A stretch of 64,000 nucleotides of DNA from Molanna angustata. Lineage: Eukaryota; Arthropoda; Insecta; Trichoptera; Molannidae. The first letter of the stretch is position 1; each line of letters begins with the position of its first letter. Positions 40,440-51,599 of this stretch are shown here, piece by piece. The stretch spans positions 13,695,061-13,759,060 of the forward strand of contig OY754990.1 of NCBI GenBank assembly GCA_963576475.1, written 5' to 3'. The notes beneath the pieces were generated by a model, which was not told where the DNA came from, ran no database searches, and saw nothing but the letters and a program-made list of their open reading frames with translations. Position numbers and translations under genes: made by a program.

Positions 40440-40760
40440 GGCGAATTGTAATCTAGGCGAAAAACTAATGATTGCTTCTAAAGCTTATAACTCAGGTCTC
40501 CAGATATTAACAGTCGGAAACTACAATTTTAAAGTGATAAAAGAGTTCACATACCTCGGCTCCACAGTGACCAGCGACAATGACACACTAGAAGAAGTTA
40601 AAGAAGAATTATGGCTGCTAATCGATGCTTCTACGCCCTACAAAGCAGCTAAGGTAAAAACTGTTTATGAGAAACACTAAATCTTTTAAATCCTTCTGTA
40701 CAAAAGACTCATCAAGCCGGTCCTCACGTATGCATCCGAAACTTGGGTGATGATGATAAT
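40440..40760 (+). mobile_element. RTE-like RT fragment
   Basis: Plus strand: GNYNFKVIKEFTYLGSTVTS and, after a frameshift, LYKRLIKPVLTYASETW. These are the usual post-palm motifs of RTE reverse transcriptases. The remainder to 41070 is AT-rich with no gene. Confidence 0.65.
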
Positions 40761-41074
40761 GTATAGACGAATTGTATGAATGATAATATTACTATATAGG
40801 TACCACAGAAGAGTAAATCTATAGAAGTAGCATAGACACATGATAGTTAAACACATGTTAAAATCATACAAACATTGAAGCCACTTGGGCTGAGGAATGG
40901 GGTGCAATGTGGGGGTAGGCACACCCTTAAAATGTTCAGGGCTGAAACACCTCCAATATTATTTTAAATCTCTAATAAACTTTTAATACTAAGTCAGATA
41001 ATTTATTGTAAATAAAAAAATCTAAAGGTCAAAATTCAGATAATAATCATAAACTAATTTCTCAATAGATGGCG

Positions 41075-41365
41075 TTACAAAATGGCTTTTCCGTTACTTC
41101 ATAGATGGCAATAGTATAGTTCCTTATTTTCAGGTAAATTGTTACAAACTATTCAAATATATAGATAGAACTTTCAAAAAAATACATTGATGAGGCAACT
41201 CAATAATAAGGCATTATTTTTTTAACGTTGCGCAAGCGCATAAAGTGATCACGTAAACCAGCCTATGACCGGTCGTTAGCCCTGTAGGTGCCTTGATTTC
41301 CTGGTTCTTCTACAATATCTCAACTTCGTCTCTATTGAGATGTTAAAAAAAGTTTGTCAATAAAA
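41075..41365 (+). repeat. Dispersed repeat DR-A, long copy
   Basis: Same blocks as 18280-18700: CAATAGATGGCGTTACAAAA, TTACTTCATAGATGGCAATA, GTTGCGCAAGCGCATAAAGT, CAACTTCGTCTCTATTGAGA. Confidence 0.7.
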
Positions 41366-41500
41366 ACAAAAAAAAAACATTTTTTATAAAATGTTGCACC
41401 TATGTATGTGAGAGACAACTAAGATATTTACATATATTTGATAACATACAAATTAATTTATAAGAATTTTTCCCAAAAACGTAATGTCATAAATATAAAA

Positions 41501-42065
<565 letters not shown>

Positions 42066-42219
42066 TATATTTCGTCAACTGCGGTCCTGATATTGAGCCG
42101 CAAATTACCAACTTGACGACTGCTCATGTCTCCTTATAGCAAATTGGTATTTTTAAGACAATCAGTGGGTACGCAGACGATATTGTTAAAATACATCTAT
42201 AGATTCCCTATTCTGTGCT

Positions 42220-42310
42220 ACATACATATATACCATCACGCCATGTGTCCTACGAGGTAGGCAGAGAGGACTGATCGCCAAGTTTTTTGTATCTTGACAC
42301 ACACTTATCT
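42220..42310 (-). mobile_element. RTE-like LINE 3' tail
   Basis: CATACATATATACCATCACG and GAGGTAGGCAGAGAGGACTG match the 3' end of the family at 4240-4480. 42311-42635 around it shows nothing recognisable. Confidence 0.55.
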
Positions 42311-42639
42311 TATTTTGATTTATATGAAAAATGTTTTCAGTTGATTTAGCGTGATGTGCCCTCTTAAAGTAGACTTATGTATGTGTTAGTGCGTATCTAG
42401 AACGACGTGGTACACAATAAAATATAATGTGGGAAAATTAAAAAAAAAAACACAATGGAGTTGAAGAGGGTCTCACGGACGTAGCCATTTTGGCCTGAGA
42501 ACCAAATTGCATTATCAGTTGTTTCAACAAAACTAAACTATATTATCTATTACTTCACCTAAGTTGAAAACATGGAAAAAACGTGCGGGTCGCGGCCAAC
42601 GCGAAACTCTCCGTACAGCAATTTAAAATTTCATTTAAT

Positions 42640-43760
42640 CGTTCATACCACAAACATATATACAGAAAGTAAAACCAGAATTTAAAAAACGTGCGTAAGA
42701 CCCATAATGACCTATGCCAAGGGTGGCGAACCTTTTTGGGTCCGCGGGCCAAAAATCATCAAATATTATTTCTCGATTGCCTGGCGTGCCTAAGCAGTAA
42801 AAAAATAAACAAAATAGAAAAAAAATGAGTTTTTTTTTCTGAATTTTATTAACAAGCTTAAAAATTACAATAGATTTTCTTAAAAATAAAATCGTAATCA
42901 CTAAAAGTACACATTTGTTATTTATCAATGAGATTCGATGACAATTTCTTAATATCTGGTTCATATTTCGTCACTTTATGATACACATTAAGCAAAAATT
43001 CGAACAAACACAAAACACAGCTCATTTAATCACATCATTTTTTGGTGAAAAACATTATTCCAAAGAGATATTGTTCTTTTTCACTTGTGAATATTGTACA
43101 TATGTGATGTGGTGTATATTGTACATATACTTCACTGATATACTGACACCTGCGACGGCGATAAACAACAAATTACAAATTAACATAACCTCAAATGAAA
43201 ACAAACGTCAAAGGCAGTGTTGCCAATATAAAAATTGTTAGAAGTTGCTACGGTAAAATAATAAACGATTGTCGTTTATCTCGGGAAACATTTGATAATT
43301 AATAAAACGGAATAAATTAACAATTCACGGATTATTATTTAATAAAAACTTGAAAATTAAAAAATATTTTAACCTAGAAATCCTTCGCGTGCCATCCAAA
43401 TTATCAAGCGTGCCCTAGGTTCGCCACCCCTGACCTATGCCATCGAAGTCAGAGCCGATACTATCAGAACAAAAAATCTGTTCCGGACTACTGAAATGAG
43501 GACACTGCGCTCCATAGTGGGCGTAACACTTGTGGATAGAGTCCGGAACGAGGATATAAGAAGGAGATGCGATACAGACGACATCATCCGCTGGGGTAGA
43601 GGGCGTAGGCGTCAATACAGAGACCATGTCGAGAGACTGGGAGACACGCGACTACCCAAAATTGTCTCCAAGGAAGTCCCGGAGGGTCGTAAAGATGGAG
43701 TGACAGCTGGACATCCAGATCAGAAGAGTCAGTCTCTGACCTCGGCCTAAAACCAGAGGA
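42640..43760 (+). mobile_element. RTE-like LINE fragment, interrupted by a hAT element
   Basis: Coding parts flank the insert: RPIMTYA before 42718, and then IEVRADT after 43440, followed by EMRTLRSIVGVTLVDRVRNE, DIIRWGRGRRRQYRDHVERL and TRLPKIVSKEVPEG to about 43700. The family is also present on the minus strand at 53860-54190 and 61075-61480. The insertion splits one conserved motif (TYAxE). Confidence 0.8.
42718..43432. mobile_element. hAT-type MITE with perfect 8-bp target duplication
   Basis: Starts CAAGGGTGGCGAACCTTTTT and ends with the inverse AGGTTCGCCACCCCTG; inverted ends agree in about 15 of 16 positions. ACCTATGC is present at both 42710-42717 and 43433-43440. Taking out the element and one duplicate makes the surrounding RT reading frame continuous. 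715 bp, no transposase seen. Confidence 0.92.
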
Positions 43761-43959
43761 AGAAGAAGAAGAATATACAAGACAAGACTGGTGTATGGTG
43801 TAGCGTGTATCTCCATACATAATACACAATAATACATCCCCATACATTGGGGAGGTGCTTACCAAGTTACCTACCTTAGACTCACTGACAAAAATACTAA
43901 AGGCCATATTAAGAGTGCTATGGTAATACTTTCTCAAACATGTTAAACAGTGTGTAAAT

Positions 43960-44450
43960 TATATGTTAGACATGCCATACCATCACGCCATTTCCCTATT
44001 TGGGATAGGCAGAGAGAACCGAACGCCAGACTCCTCTCTCTTGACATACATTCCTCGCTTCATTCACGTCCATACATCGTCTCATACACGCTCTTCTATT
44101 ATTCTTACTTCTAACATCACCATCTTTCAAAATCCCATTTATGTGATCGTGCCAACTTTTTCTACCTCTTTTATCAGCCTTGTACACTTTTTTTGTCAGA
44201 CGGTCATCACTCATTCTTTCTATGTGGCCGAACCACCTTAGGGCATTTATTTTCATCTTACTTACGATATTCCTTTCAATCAAACATTCTCGTCTAATAT
44301 CCTCATTTCTTATTCTATCATACATCGTTTTACCACACATTCGTCTTAGTGACCTCATTTCAACCGCGTTAATTCTACTTTCATGCGTCTTCTGCCATGT
44401 CCATGTCTCACTAGCATACATTAGAGTCGGTCATGTCATGTTAGACATGC
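43960..44450 (-). pseudogene. RTE-like LINE C-terminal ORF
   Basis: Minus-strand ORF 44421-43996, 141 residues: MYASETWTWQKTHESRI, EMRSLRRMCGKTMYDRIR, LRWFGHIERMSDDRLTKK, RGRKSWHDHINGILKDG and RGVWRSVLSAYPK at the end. The longest uninterrupted copy of this family's C-terminus in the window. 5'-truncated. Confidence 0.8.
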
Positions 44451-44454
44451 CATA

Positions 44455-44620
44455 AGTATTTTCAGCATTTCTCTAGCGGATGTTAGTCAAATAATTTAAA
44501 AATTTAACAGAAATTCCATTAAAAAAATGATATTAAAGATATTCTATTTATAACATTTTTTTAAAATTATCCCATAACTCTGTCTCGTAGAGAAATAAAT
44601 CTTTTAATTTTTATTTATTT
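44455..44620 (+). repeat. Dispersed repeat DR-D, copy
   Basis: CATTTCTCTAGCGGATGTTA, then GTAGAGAAATAAATCTTTTA, as at 27185-27360. It directly precedes an RTE element. Confidence 0.6.
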
Positions 44621-44639
44621 TATTTATACCTTCACGCTG

Positions 44640-45735
44640 CATATGACAGTGTCAACAGAATTTAGCTCCACGAGGCAATGATGGAGTTGGCCATCCCCCC
44701 TAAACTTGTGCGCCTTGTCGGAATGACCATGTCCAATACATACTGCAGTGTAAAAATACAGTGTAGCACCTCGGAACAGTTCACAACATATAGAGGGCTC
44801 CGACAAGGCGATGCATTGGCATGCTTGTTATTTAATATTGTCCTGAAAAGAGCTGTTAGAGACTCAGGCATAGAGACAACAGGAACAATTTTCAGAAAGT
44901 CGAGTCAATTACTTGCATATGCAGACGATATCGATATTATATCTAGAACGTTGCCTTGCATGAAGGATAACTTCTTGAGACTTGAGTCTGCAGCCAATAA
45001 CATGGGTCTAAAGATCAACGCTTCAAAGACAAAATGCATGGCAACAAGAAAAGCATCACTGAATAGCATCACCGTAAGAAACGAGTCAATATCAGTGGGA
45101 ACCCATCAGCTAGAAGCCGTTGAATCATTCACATACCTGGGATCTCTTGTTACAGCGGACAACAACACCAGTGCGGAAATAAGGGCAAGACTTGCCGCGG
45201 CAAATAGATGCTATTATGGCCTGCTAAAGCACTTAAGGTCACGACTCATCTCTCGTAAAACAAAAACCCTCATTTACAAAACTCTTCTTAGACCGGTCAT
45301 GACATATGCATCAGAATGCTGGACATTGACCAAGAAGGACGAAAATGCATTGTTGGTGTTCGAAAGGAAAATACTTCGCAAAATATTTGGTCCTACCTGT
45401 GAAGGAGGATCTTGGAGGATCCAGTTTAACCACGAGCTAGAAATAATGTATGGCGAACCAAACGTTGTCCAATACATCAAAATACAACGTCTACGTTGGC
45501 TCGGACACGTTTGTAGAATGGAGGATAACCGGGTCCCAAAGAAAATATTGGACACCTGTCCTGAAGGAAGAAGAAGCAGAGGGAGACCTAGGATGAGATG
45601 GCTGGACGACATCGAGGGCAATATAAGAGCGATCGGACAGACAAACTGGAGGAGACTTGCTGTCGACAGGGCGGGATGGAGGCAGTTTCTTGAGGAGGCC
45701 AAGGCTCGCACCGGGCTGTAGCGCCATTGCTGATG
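44640..45735 (+). mobile_element. RTE-clade LINE, 5'-truncated, nearly intact 3' half
   Basis: Runs from the RT palm (AAYDSVNRI, 44640-44670) to a TGATGATGATGAG end at 45731-45743, a 3' tail type known from RTE elements. One stop upstream of the long ORF (44671-44673). Confidence 0.85.
44678..45721 (+). CDS. RTE-type reverse transcriptase, C-terminal two thirds
   Basis: 347 residues, uninterrupted. Visible RT motifs: MMELAIPPKLVRLVGMTM, YRGLRQGDALACLLFNIVL (motif B), QLLAYADDIDII (catalytic YADD), NNMGLKINASKTK, ESFTYLGSLVTADNN, then the post-RT part TLLRPVMTYASECWTLTKK, IQRLRWLGHVCRMEDNRVP and RGRPRMRWLDDIEG, ending KARTGL. The endonuclease and first RT motifs are missing through 5' truncation, so it cannot act alone. 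It is the best-kept RT ORF in the window. The chosen start is only the first Met of the open frame. Confidence 0.85.
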   Translation: MMELAIPPKLVRLVGMTMSNTYCSVKIQCSTSEQFTTYRGLRQGDALACLLFNIVLKRAVRDSGIETTGTIFRKSSQLLAYADDIDIISRTLPCMKDNFLRLESAANNMGLKINASKTKCMATRKASLNSITVRNESISVGTHQLEAVESFTYLGSLVTADNNTSAEIRARLAAANRCYYGLLKHLRSRLISRKTKTLIYKTLLRPVMTYASECWTLTKKDENALLVFERKILRKIFGPTCEGGSWRIQFNHELEIMYGEPNVVQYIKIQRLRWLGHVCRMEDNRVPKKILDTCPEGRRSRGRPRMRWLDDIEGNIRAIGQTNWRRLAVDRAGWRQFLEEAKARTGL

Positions 45736-45743
45736 ATGATGAG

Positions 45744-46095
45744 TACATGCATACAATTATTACAAGTAAATAAGTAAAAATACAAATGTAACATGTACCT
45801 CTTACGTACTATACCTAATATCAAAATAAGACAATAAAAAGTGTGAATTAGTGTGGGTGCGCGCATTAGAGAAGAGTAACAATATGTATGTGTGTGTGAA
45901 AGAGATATCTAGATAGAGTGTTGGTGGGTGGGTGTGTATGTGTGTGTGATAGTGGGTGTGCATGTGTGTGTATACATGATAGACGAACATATATTGACAG
46001 ATTCATAAGTTGAGAAGAAAAAGAAAATATATAGATTGAATTTCACTGGATGATTGAAGCATCGAGATTAATTGAAGTAAACAATGTGACATTGT
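45744..46095. other. Spacer with GT/CA-rich simple sequence, no gene
   Basis: 45880-45975 is rich in GTGTGTG/GGGTGTGTATG. Nothing else recognised. Confidence 0.5.
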
Positions 46096-46099
46096 CCTA

Positions 46100-46830
46100 T
46101 TTGCCAATACAGAGCAAGAAATTAAATTAATGTTAACATACCTCAAGAATCAATGCATTATAGTGGGACTAAAAATGAACATTAATAAGACAAAAATTAT
46201 GTCCTCTATAGGTTCAGAACCCATAAAAATTGATGGTCTAGATATTGGCAGAGTAGAATCATATGTCTACCTCGGTCACACCGTGAAACTGGGAAGATAT
46301 AATTTAGAAGCTGAAATAGAAAGAAGAAGAGGTCTAGGATGGGCAGCGTTCAGCAAATTATCAAATGTTCTTAAATCTACAAATATCCCAATCCACTTAA
46401 AGAAAAAAGTTTTTGACGCTTGTGTACTCCCTGTGCTCACTTATGGCTTTCGAAACATCCGCATTTACTAAGAAAATGATGGAAAAGCTAAGAGTAACGC
46501 AAAGAGCGATGGAAAGAAGAATGTTGAATATCTCGCTAAGGGACCACAAAACCATGTGATGTGGCCAAAAGTACCTATAGCGGAGTTAAAGTGTAGTTGG
46601 GCGGGTCATGTATCTCGGATGTCAGATGGACGATGGACAAAAATTGTGATGGACTGGAGGCCAAGAACGGGAAGCAGTAGTGTGGGAAGGCCCCAGACCA
46701 AATGGTCCGATGACATAAAAAAAGTGGCAGGTCCTCAATGGCGAAGAATGGCACAGGATAGAGACCAGTGGAAGTCCAAGCGGGAGGCCTTTGTCCAATA
46801 CTGGACTCAAGACAAGGCTGAGTAAGTAAG
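46100..46830 (+). mobile_element. RTE-like LINE fragment
   Basis: ORF 46130-46471 has VGLKMNINKTKIMSS, RVESYVYLGHTVKLGRYN and VLPVLTYGF. After frameshifts, ORF 46556-46825 has SWAGHVSRMSDGRWTKIVMD, SVGRPQTKWSDDIKKVAG and QDRDQWKSKREAFVQYW. Ends in a (GTAA)n tail at 46822-46843. Different subfamily from 44640-45735. Confidence 0.8.
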
Positions 46831-47026
46831 TAAGTAAGTAAACAATGTGAGCTTGCGGGTACCTATACATTCTCTCTTACACTTATATATACATCCTTAC
46901 ACTCATACATACATACATACAATCATGCACTATCATTCAGATATAAATGTTTTTCATATGTAGCTTTAAGTATATAAGCACAGTAGTCAAAATTTATTGT
47001 TAATAATGTGGAAATTTGTTATTGGT

Positions 47027-47302
47027 TAAAATAAAATAAAATAAAATAAAATAAAATAAAATAAAATAAAATAAAATAAAATAAAATAAAATAAAATAAT
47101 ATAAAATAAAATAAAATAAAATAAAATAAAATAAAATAAAATAAAATAAAATAAAATAAAATAAAATAAAATAAAATAAAATAAAATAAAATAAAATAAA
47201 ATAAAATAAAATAAAATAAAATAAAATAAATAAAATAAAATAAAATAAAATAAAATAAAATAAAATACAATAAAATAAAATAAAATAAAATAAAATAAAA
47301 AT
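47027..47302. repeat. (AAAAT)n microsatellite, about 55 units
   Basis: Nearly perfect AAAAT pentamers with three small interruptions (47098, 47228, 47267). Probably grown from a retroposon tail. Minus-strand FILFYFILFY ORFs are artefacts. 47303-47740 beyond it shows nothing recognisable. Confidence 0.97.
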
Positions 47303-47744
47303 ATTTTGCTGAGGGTGGTTGGGGTAAATAAAATGAATCAGTACCTAGTTATTTATTTCTATAATGTCACAGTAATGTACTTATTGTAAATATGGTGTGA
47401 TTAAAAGTAAATAAATAAATAAAATGCAGTCTAGTGTGTAATTAATAAGGACTATAGCAGGACACGAAACGTAATACTCTGAGAAAGACAGGGGCTGTAT
47501 CTTAACCAACAACTTCACATCCTTTGTGTGATATCGATATCAACATATTGACAGACCGCATGCGGGTTGAAATATCCATAAGAAAAAAATGCATGACTTA
47601 GTAGGTTGTGGCCAACGATATGCTCCTCACTATCAAGTCACACATGATTCCAATGACAATAATTTTAATTGCAGGAAAAATTGACGAATAAAATAGAACA
47701 CAGCATTTTTACACAGATTCGATTTATTACGAGCGAACATAACA

Positions 47745-47945
47745 TTGTCTATGTTTATGTACATGTTAATCTATGTTTGTATTTTTGTTTGTGTTTAAAT
47801 GTTAATTTATTTTTACATTTTTGTCTATGTTTACACGTTAGTCTATGTTGATTTTGTTGTCTATGTTTACACGTTAGTCTATGTTGATTTTGTTGTCTAT
47901 GTTTACACGTTAGTCTATGTTGATTTTGTTGTCTATGTTTGCATG
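47745..47945. repeat. 36-bp tandem repeat
   Basis: Unit: GTCTATGTTTACACGTTA, GTCTATGTTGATTTTGTT. Three clean copies at 47822-47935 and decayed ones before. Confidence 0.85.
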
Positions 47946-47974
47946 TTAGCAGCTTTAAAAATACTTTAAAATAA

Positions 47975-49110
47975 TGAGGTACCAGGGATAGATAATATAC
48001 CAGCAGAGCTGTTTAAATATGGAAATGCACACTTAATAACCTTATTGTGCAACCTGATATCAAAAGTGTGGACCCTAGAAAAGATCCCAGAAGAATGGCA
48101 AACAAGCATTATACATATGCCCTATTTACAATAAAGGTGACAGGTTAAAGTGCGAAAACTTTAGGGTCATATCACTATTATGTACTGCCTACAAACTACT
48201 CACCATAATATTAAAAAGAAGACTTGAGCCATATGCTGAGAACATTTTGGGGAAATATCAGGCAGGCTTTAGAGCGGGTAGATCCACAACGGACCAACTA
48301 TTCACTGTCCGTCAAATTTTGGCAAAATGTTGGGAGTTCGATATAGATATCTACCAGTTGTTTATTGACTTCAAGCAAGCATACGACTCAATAGATAGAG
48401 AAAAATTGTATGATATCCTCTTACAATTCCAAATTCCACCTAAATTAGTAAGACTCGTGAAAATGACAATGACCAACTCACAATGTAGAGTTAAGGTGCA
48501 GGGTGATTTAACAGAGACTTTTGCAATCACACAGGGATTGAAGCAAGGAGATAGTCTGGCTCCTACTCTTTTCAACCTCGCCCTGGAATACGTTATTCGC
48601 AGAACACCAGTTGATAATGGCTCTAATATATGTTTCAAAAACAGTCAGATAGTGGGATATGCGGATGACCTAAGTATACTTGGAAGAACCCAAACAGCCA
48701 TTAAGGAAGTTCTCGACCCCCTGGTATCTGCGCAGCACATGAGGTGGGCTTAAAGATTAATAACGAAAAGACAAAGTTTATGATACAAAGCCGAAACGCA
48801 CCTAATAGAACAAGAGGAAACGTGCAGCTAGCAGAGAATCATACATTCGAATTAGTCAATCAATTCACATACTTGGGATCTCATCTCACGGAATGCAATG
48901 AGGAAGCGGAGGAAATAAAGAAAAGAATCTCAGCAGGTAACAGGACATATTTCTCCTTGGTGCCAGTGTTGAAATCTCGAAACGTCCATAGGAAAATCAA
49001 AATTATCCTATACAAGACAATTATAAGGACTGTGGATCACTGCCTACTCAACAGGGAACATAGTTGCTATCGATATGTTGGGATAAAAACACAAGTGTGA
49101 GACACCGAAT
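47975..49110 (+). pseudogene. RTE-type reverse transcriptase, frameshifted
   Basis: Motif order is complete for the RT domain: PGIDNIPAELFKYGN (47990-48030), YQAGFRAGRSTTDQLFTVR, LFIDFKQAYDSID (catalytic Asp), TQGLKQGDSLAPTLFNLALE, IVGYADDLSILG (YADD), GLKINNEKTKFMI and VNQFTYLGSHLTE. Frameshifts occur near 48125 and 48740; the copy breaks off after IIRTV at about 49035. The ORF at 48247-48753 is the longest open piece. Upstream endonuclease missing. Confidence 0.85.
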
Positions 49111-49179
49111 GAATGATAATTCGTATCAAAGTTTTAACTATACCAAAGGTATTTTTCGCCCTTTATACAATATTATGAA

Positions 49180-49560
49180 AGTCAGGGCCGCATCTACAGT
49201 ATTTGGCGCCGGGCGCATTATATTTAAGTATAAGGCGTCACTTTTCCCTTGAAAATCGGCCATTAATGTTTTATTATTTTTACTCTCCACGTAATAATGG
49301 AGAGTCATGATTTCACAACTTTTAAGCGTATTTTTTTACATCAATTTCTCAACGGGTATCATGTAGAGAGTGCACACTGTTAGTTTCGTCGTGATGTGTT
49401 TGTATGTATGGCGTACGGCGTACGGAATTATTATTTTTGTGCCCTCTCTACAGCCCAAACTATGAGTCCGATCGACTTCATATTAACATCATATGTGTAA
49501 AGTGCATAGATCTAGAGCTGATTAGTTTTCCATAGACAACTTTTAATTTCTTCTCTATGA
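49180..49560. repeat. hAT-like end and DR-E fragment, no gene
   Basis: 49185-49250 starts CAGGGCCGCATCTACAGTAT, the wording of hAT ends, without a visible partner nearby. 49290-49560 matches 32385-32560 and 33240-33370 (DR-E). Confidence 0.5.
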
Positions 49561-49784
49561 TTAGAGAAGACGTGGCATAATTCTACATTACGTCCTATTT
49601 TATAACTTTTGAAGATCGTTCCGGCTAAAATAAGTGCGTTCTTATTCCACTCAGTCCACGTTGATAATATATCATATTCTAAGTTTAGTTTGTCGATCGA
49701 CAATTCTTGATAGAACTCCATTGTACGTTGATATGTTATAAAAAATATAAAAATACTTGGTAATTGTTCTATTGTGTTTATTTG

Positions 49785-49825
49785 ATTATTGACGCGTTTC
49801 GTGCAAAGCACATCGTCAGAATAAT
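49785..49825 (-). ncRNA. Hammerhead-ribozyme-like motif, left arm
   Basis: Exact inverse of the motif at 51962-52002; see there for the fold. It lies about 60 bp from the outer end of the arm. Confidence 0.6.
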
Positions 49826-50187
49826 GCTCTACAAGACTGAGACTAGTGGTTATATACAAAATTTACATGGCAGGTGTATAAAAATGTTGGTTTTTGAACG
49901 GTTGAAAAGAAGTTATATAATGCAAATGAATCTATACAAATCTACGTTTTAATACAATGAATGTAGTTGGGTCACTGGTTGTAGTCCCCTGTGTCCATTA
50001 GGCCTGTAACAAAAGGAAACGACAGCAGTAAAATTCGAAAGGTAAATAATATTGTATTTATTGGTTTATTGTTATCTTTTAAGTGTGGTTAAAACCAATG
50101 TATTTCATAGATATTTGGTAGTTATAATTACAAACAGTTTAATTTTAATCTTAATGTATTTAACAACAAAGGAAGGTATATGTCTGT

Positions 50188-50886
50188 CTAACCTATCGGT
50201 TTCAATAATGGTGAATATATATGATCAATTTGTTTATTGATGAGTAATTTTTGTGGATCCTTTTTTACTCTGTTTATTTCTAATATTTCTAGTCGGTCAA
50301 GTTTTCTCCCTTTTATTCCCCGATGTATTATATTTATATTATGGTCACTATTAAATTGGTGGTTGTTTTCGTTTATATGTTCTGCAAAATTTGAGGTGTC
50401 TTTCTTTAATCTAATGCATGCCATGTGTTCTTTAATTCTTGTTTTAAAGGCACGGCCTGTTTGTCCAATATATGTTCCCGTACATGAGTTACAATTTAGT
50501 TTATAAATTCCGCTGTTATCCAACTGTTCAACCTTGTCTTTATTATTAATTAACAATTTACCTAATGTACTTGGATTAGAAAATGCAATATTTTTGCCAG
50601 TTTTTTTAATGACTCTACTGATATTTGTTGTGACATCGCCGACGTAGGATAGTTTTACCCATTTATTAGATTTTTCATTTAAATTTGTTAGGCCTGGTGC
50701 AATATTTTTTAATAATAATTTCTTTTTCTTTTTAAATATCAGATTGTCTATTAAGTTTTCGTTGTAACCATTATTATATGCTAACGTTTTTATTGTTTTT
50801 AATTCATCTAAATATTTATTTTGACTCTGTGGTACATGTAATAACCTGTGAATTAGTGAGTGGAAAGTGGATAATTTATGTGACAT
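50188..50886 (-). CDS. Penelope-like protein, C-terminal part with GIY-YIG endonuclease
   Basis: 232 residues starting MSHKLSTFHSLIHRLLHV. Residues 125-170 form a GIY-YIG nuclease: SGIYKLNCNSCTGTYIGQTG, then RAFKTRIKEH with the conserved Arg, followed by FAEHINENNH, the usual downstream His/Asn region. CNSC is the short Cys pair typical of the Penelope-like nuclease. In the family this domain nicks DNA during retroposition. The reverse transcriptase that normally precedes it is missing because the copy is truncated at the palindrome centre. Identical protein on the right arm. Confidence 0.85.
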   Translation of the reverse strand: MSHKLSTFHSLIHRLLHVPQSQNKYLDELKTIKTLAYNNGYNENLIDNLIFKKKKKLLLKNIAPGLTNLNEKSNKWVKLSYVGDVTTNISRVIKKTGKNIAFSNPSTLGKLLINNKDKVEQLDNSGIYKLNCNSCTGTYIGQTGRAFKTRIKEHMACIRLKKDTSNFAEHINENNHQFNSDHNINIIHRGIKGRKLDRLEILEINRVKKDPQKLLINKQIDHIYSPLLKPIG

Positions 50887-51599
50887 ATGATGGCGGGATT
50901 ATGTCACATAAATTATCCACTTTCCACTCACTAATTCACAGGTTATTACATGTACCACAGAGTCAAAATAAATATTTAGATGAATTAAAAACAATAAAAA
51001 CGTTAGCATATAATAATGGTTACAACGAAAACTTAATAGACAATCTGATATTTAAAAAGAAAAAGAAATTATTATTAAAAAATATTGCACCAGGCCTAAC
51101 AAATTTAAATGAAAAATCTAATAAATGGGTAAAACTATCCTACGTCGGCGATGTCACAACAAATATCAGTAGAGTCATTAAAAAAACTGGCAAAAATATT
51201 GCATTTTCTAATCCAAGTACATTAGGTAAATTGTTAATTAATAATAAAGACAAGGTTGAACAGTTGGATAACAGCGGAATTTATAAACTAAATTGTAACT
51301 CATGTACGGGAACATATATTGGACAAACAGGCCGTGCCTTTAAAACAAGAATTAAAGAACACATGGCATGCATTAGATTAAAGAAAGACACCTCAAATTT
51401 TGCAGAACATATAAACGAAAACAACCACCAATTTAATAGTGACCATAATATAAATATAATACATCGGGGAATAAAAGGGAGAAAACTTGACCGACTAGAA
51501 ATATTAGAAATAAACAGAGTAAAAAAGGATCCACAAAAATTACTCATCAATAAACAAATTGATCATATATATTCACCATTATTGAAACCGATAGGTTAG
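50778..51599 (+). CDS. Penelope-like protein, right copy
   Basis: The homologous part starts at Met 50901 and is residue-for-residue the same as the left-arm protein, with the GIY-YIG motif at 51270-51330. The open frame extends upstream across the palindrome centre to 50778, which adds 41 residues read from the antisense of the left copy. These are artefacts of the junction, so 50901 is the sensible start. Stop at 51597-51599. The RT domain is absent. Confidence 0.8.
   Translation: MLTFLLFLIHLNIYFDSVVHVITCELVSGKWIIYVTYDGGIMSHKLSTFHSLIHRLLHVPQSQNKYLDELKTIKTLAYNNGYNENLIDNLIFKKKKKLLLKNIAPGLTNLNEKSNKWVKLSYVGDVTTNISRVIKKTGKNIAFSNPSTLGKLLINNKDKVEQLDNSGIYKLNCNSCTGTYIGQTGRAFKTRIKEHMACIRLKKDTSNFAEHINENNHQFNSDHNINIIHRGIKGRKLDRLEILEINRVKKDPQKLLINKQIDHIYSPLLKPIG

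Larger units (their letters stand above)
49724..50886 (-). mobile_element. Penelope-like element, left copy
   Basis: A 5'-truncated copy running leftwards. It contains the GIY-YIG endonuclease ORF, a non-coding 3' region and the hammerhead-like motif close to its outer end. Head-to-head with the right copy. Confidence 0.85.

Noticed and set aside
43963..44455. Plus-strand ORFs over the LINE at 43.96-44.45 kb
   Set aside because: Antisense shadows of the RTE C-terminal ORF, which has the recognisable motifs.
47019..47270. Phe-Ile-Leu-Tyr repeat ORF
   Set aside because: Translation of the AAAAT microsatellite.
49512..49723. Minus-strand coding-like tail (ILSTWTEWNKNALILAG) next to the palindrome
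   Set aside because: Only exists because the frame runs out of the Penelope arm into flanking DNA; no family recognised.
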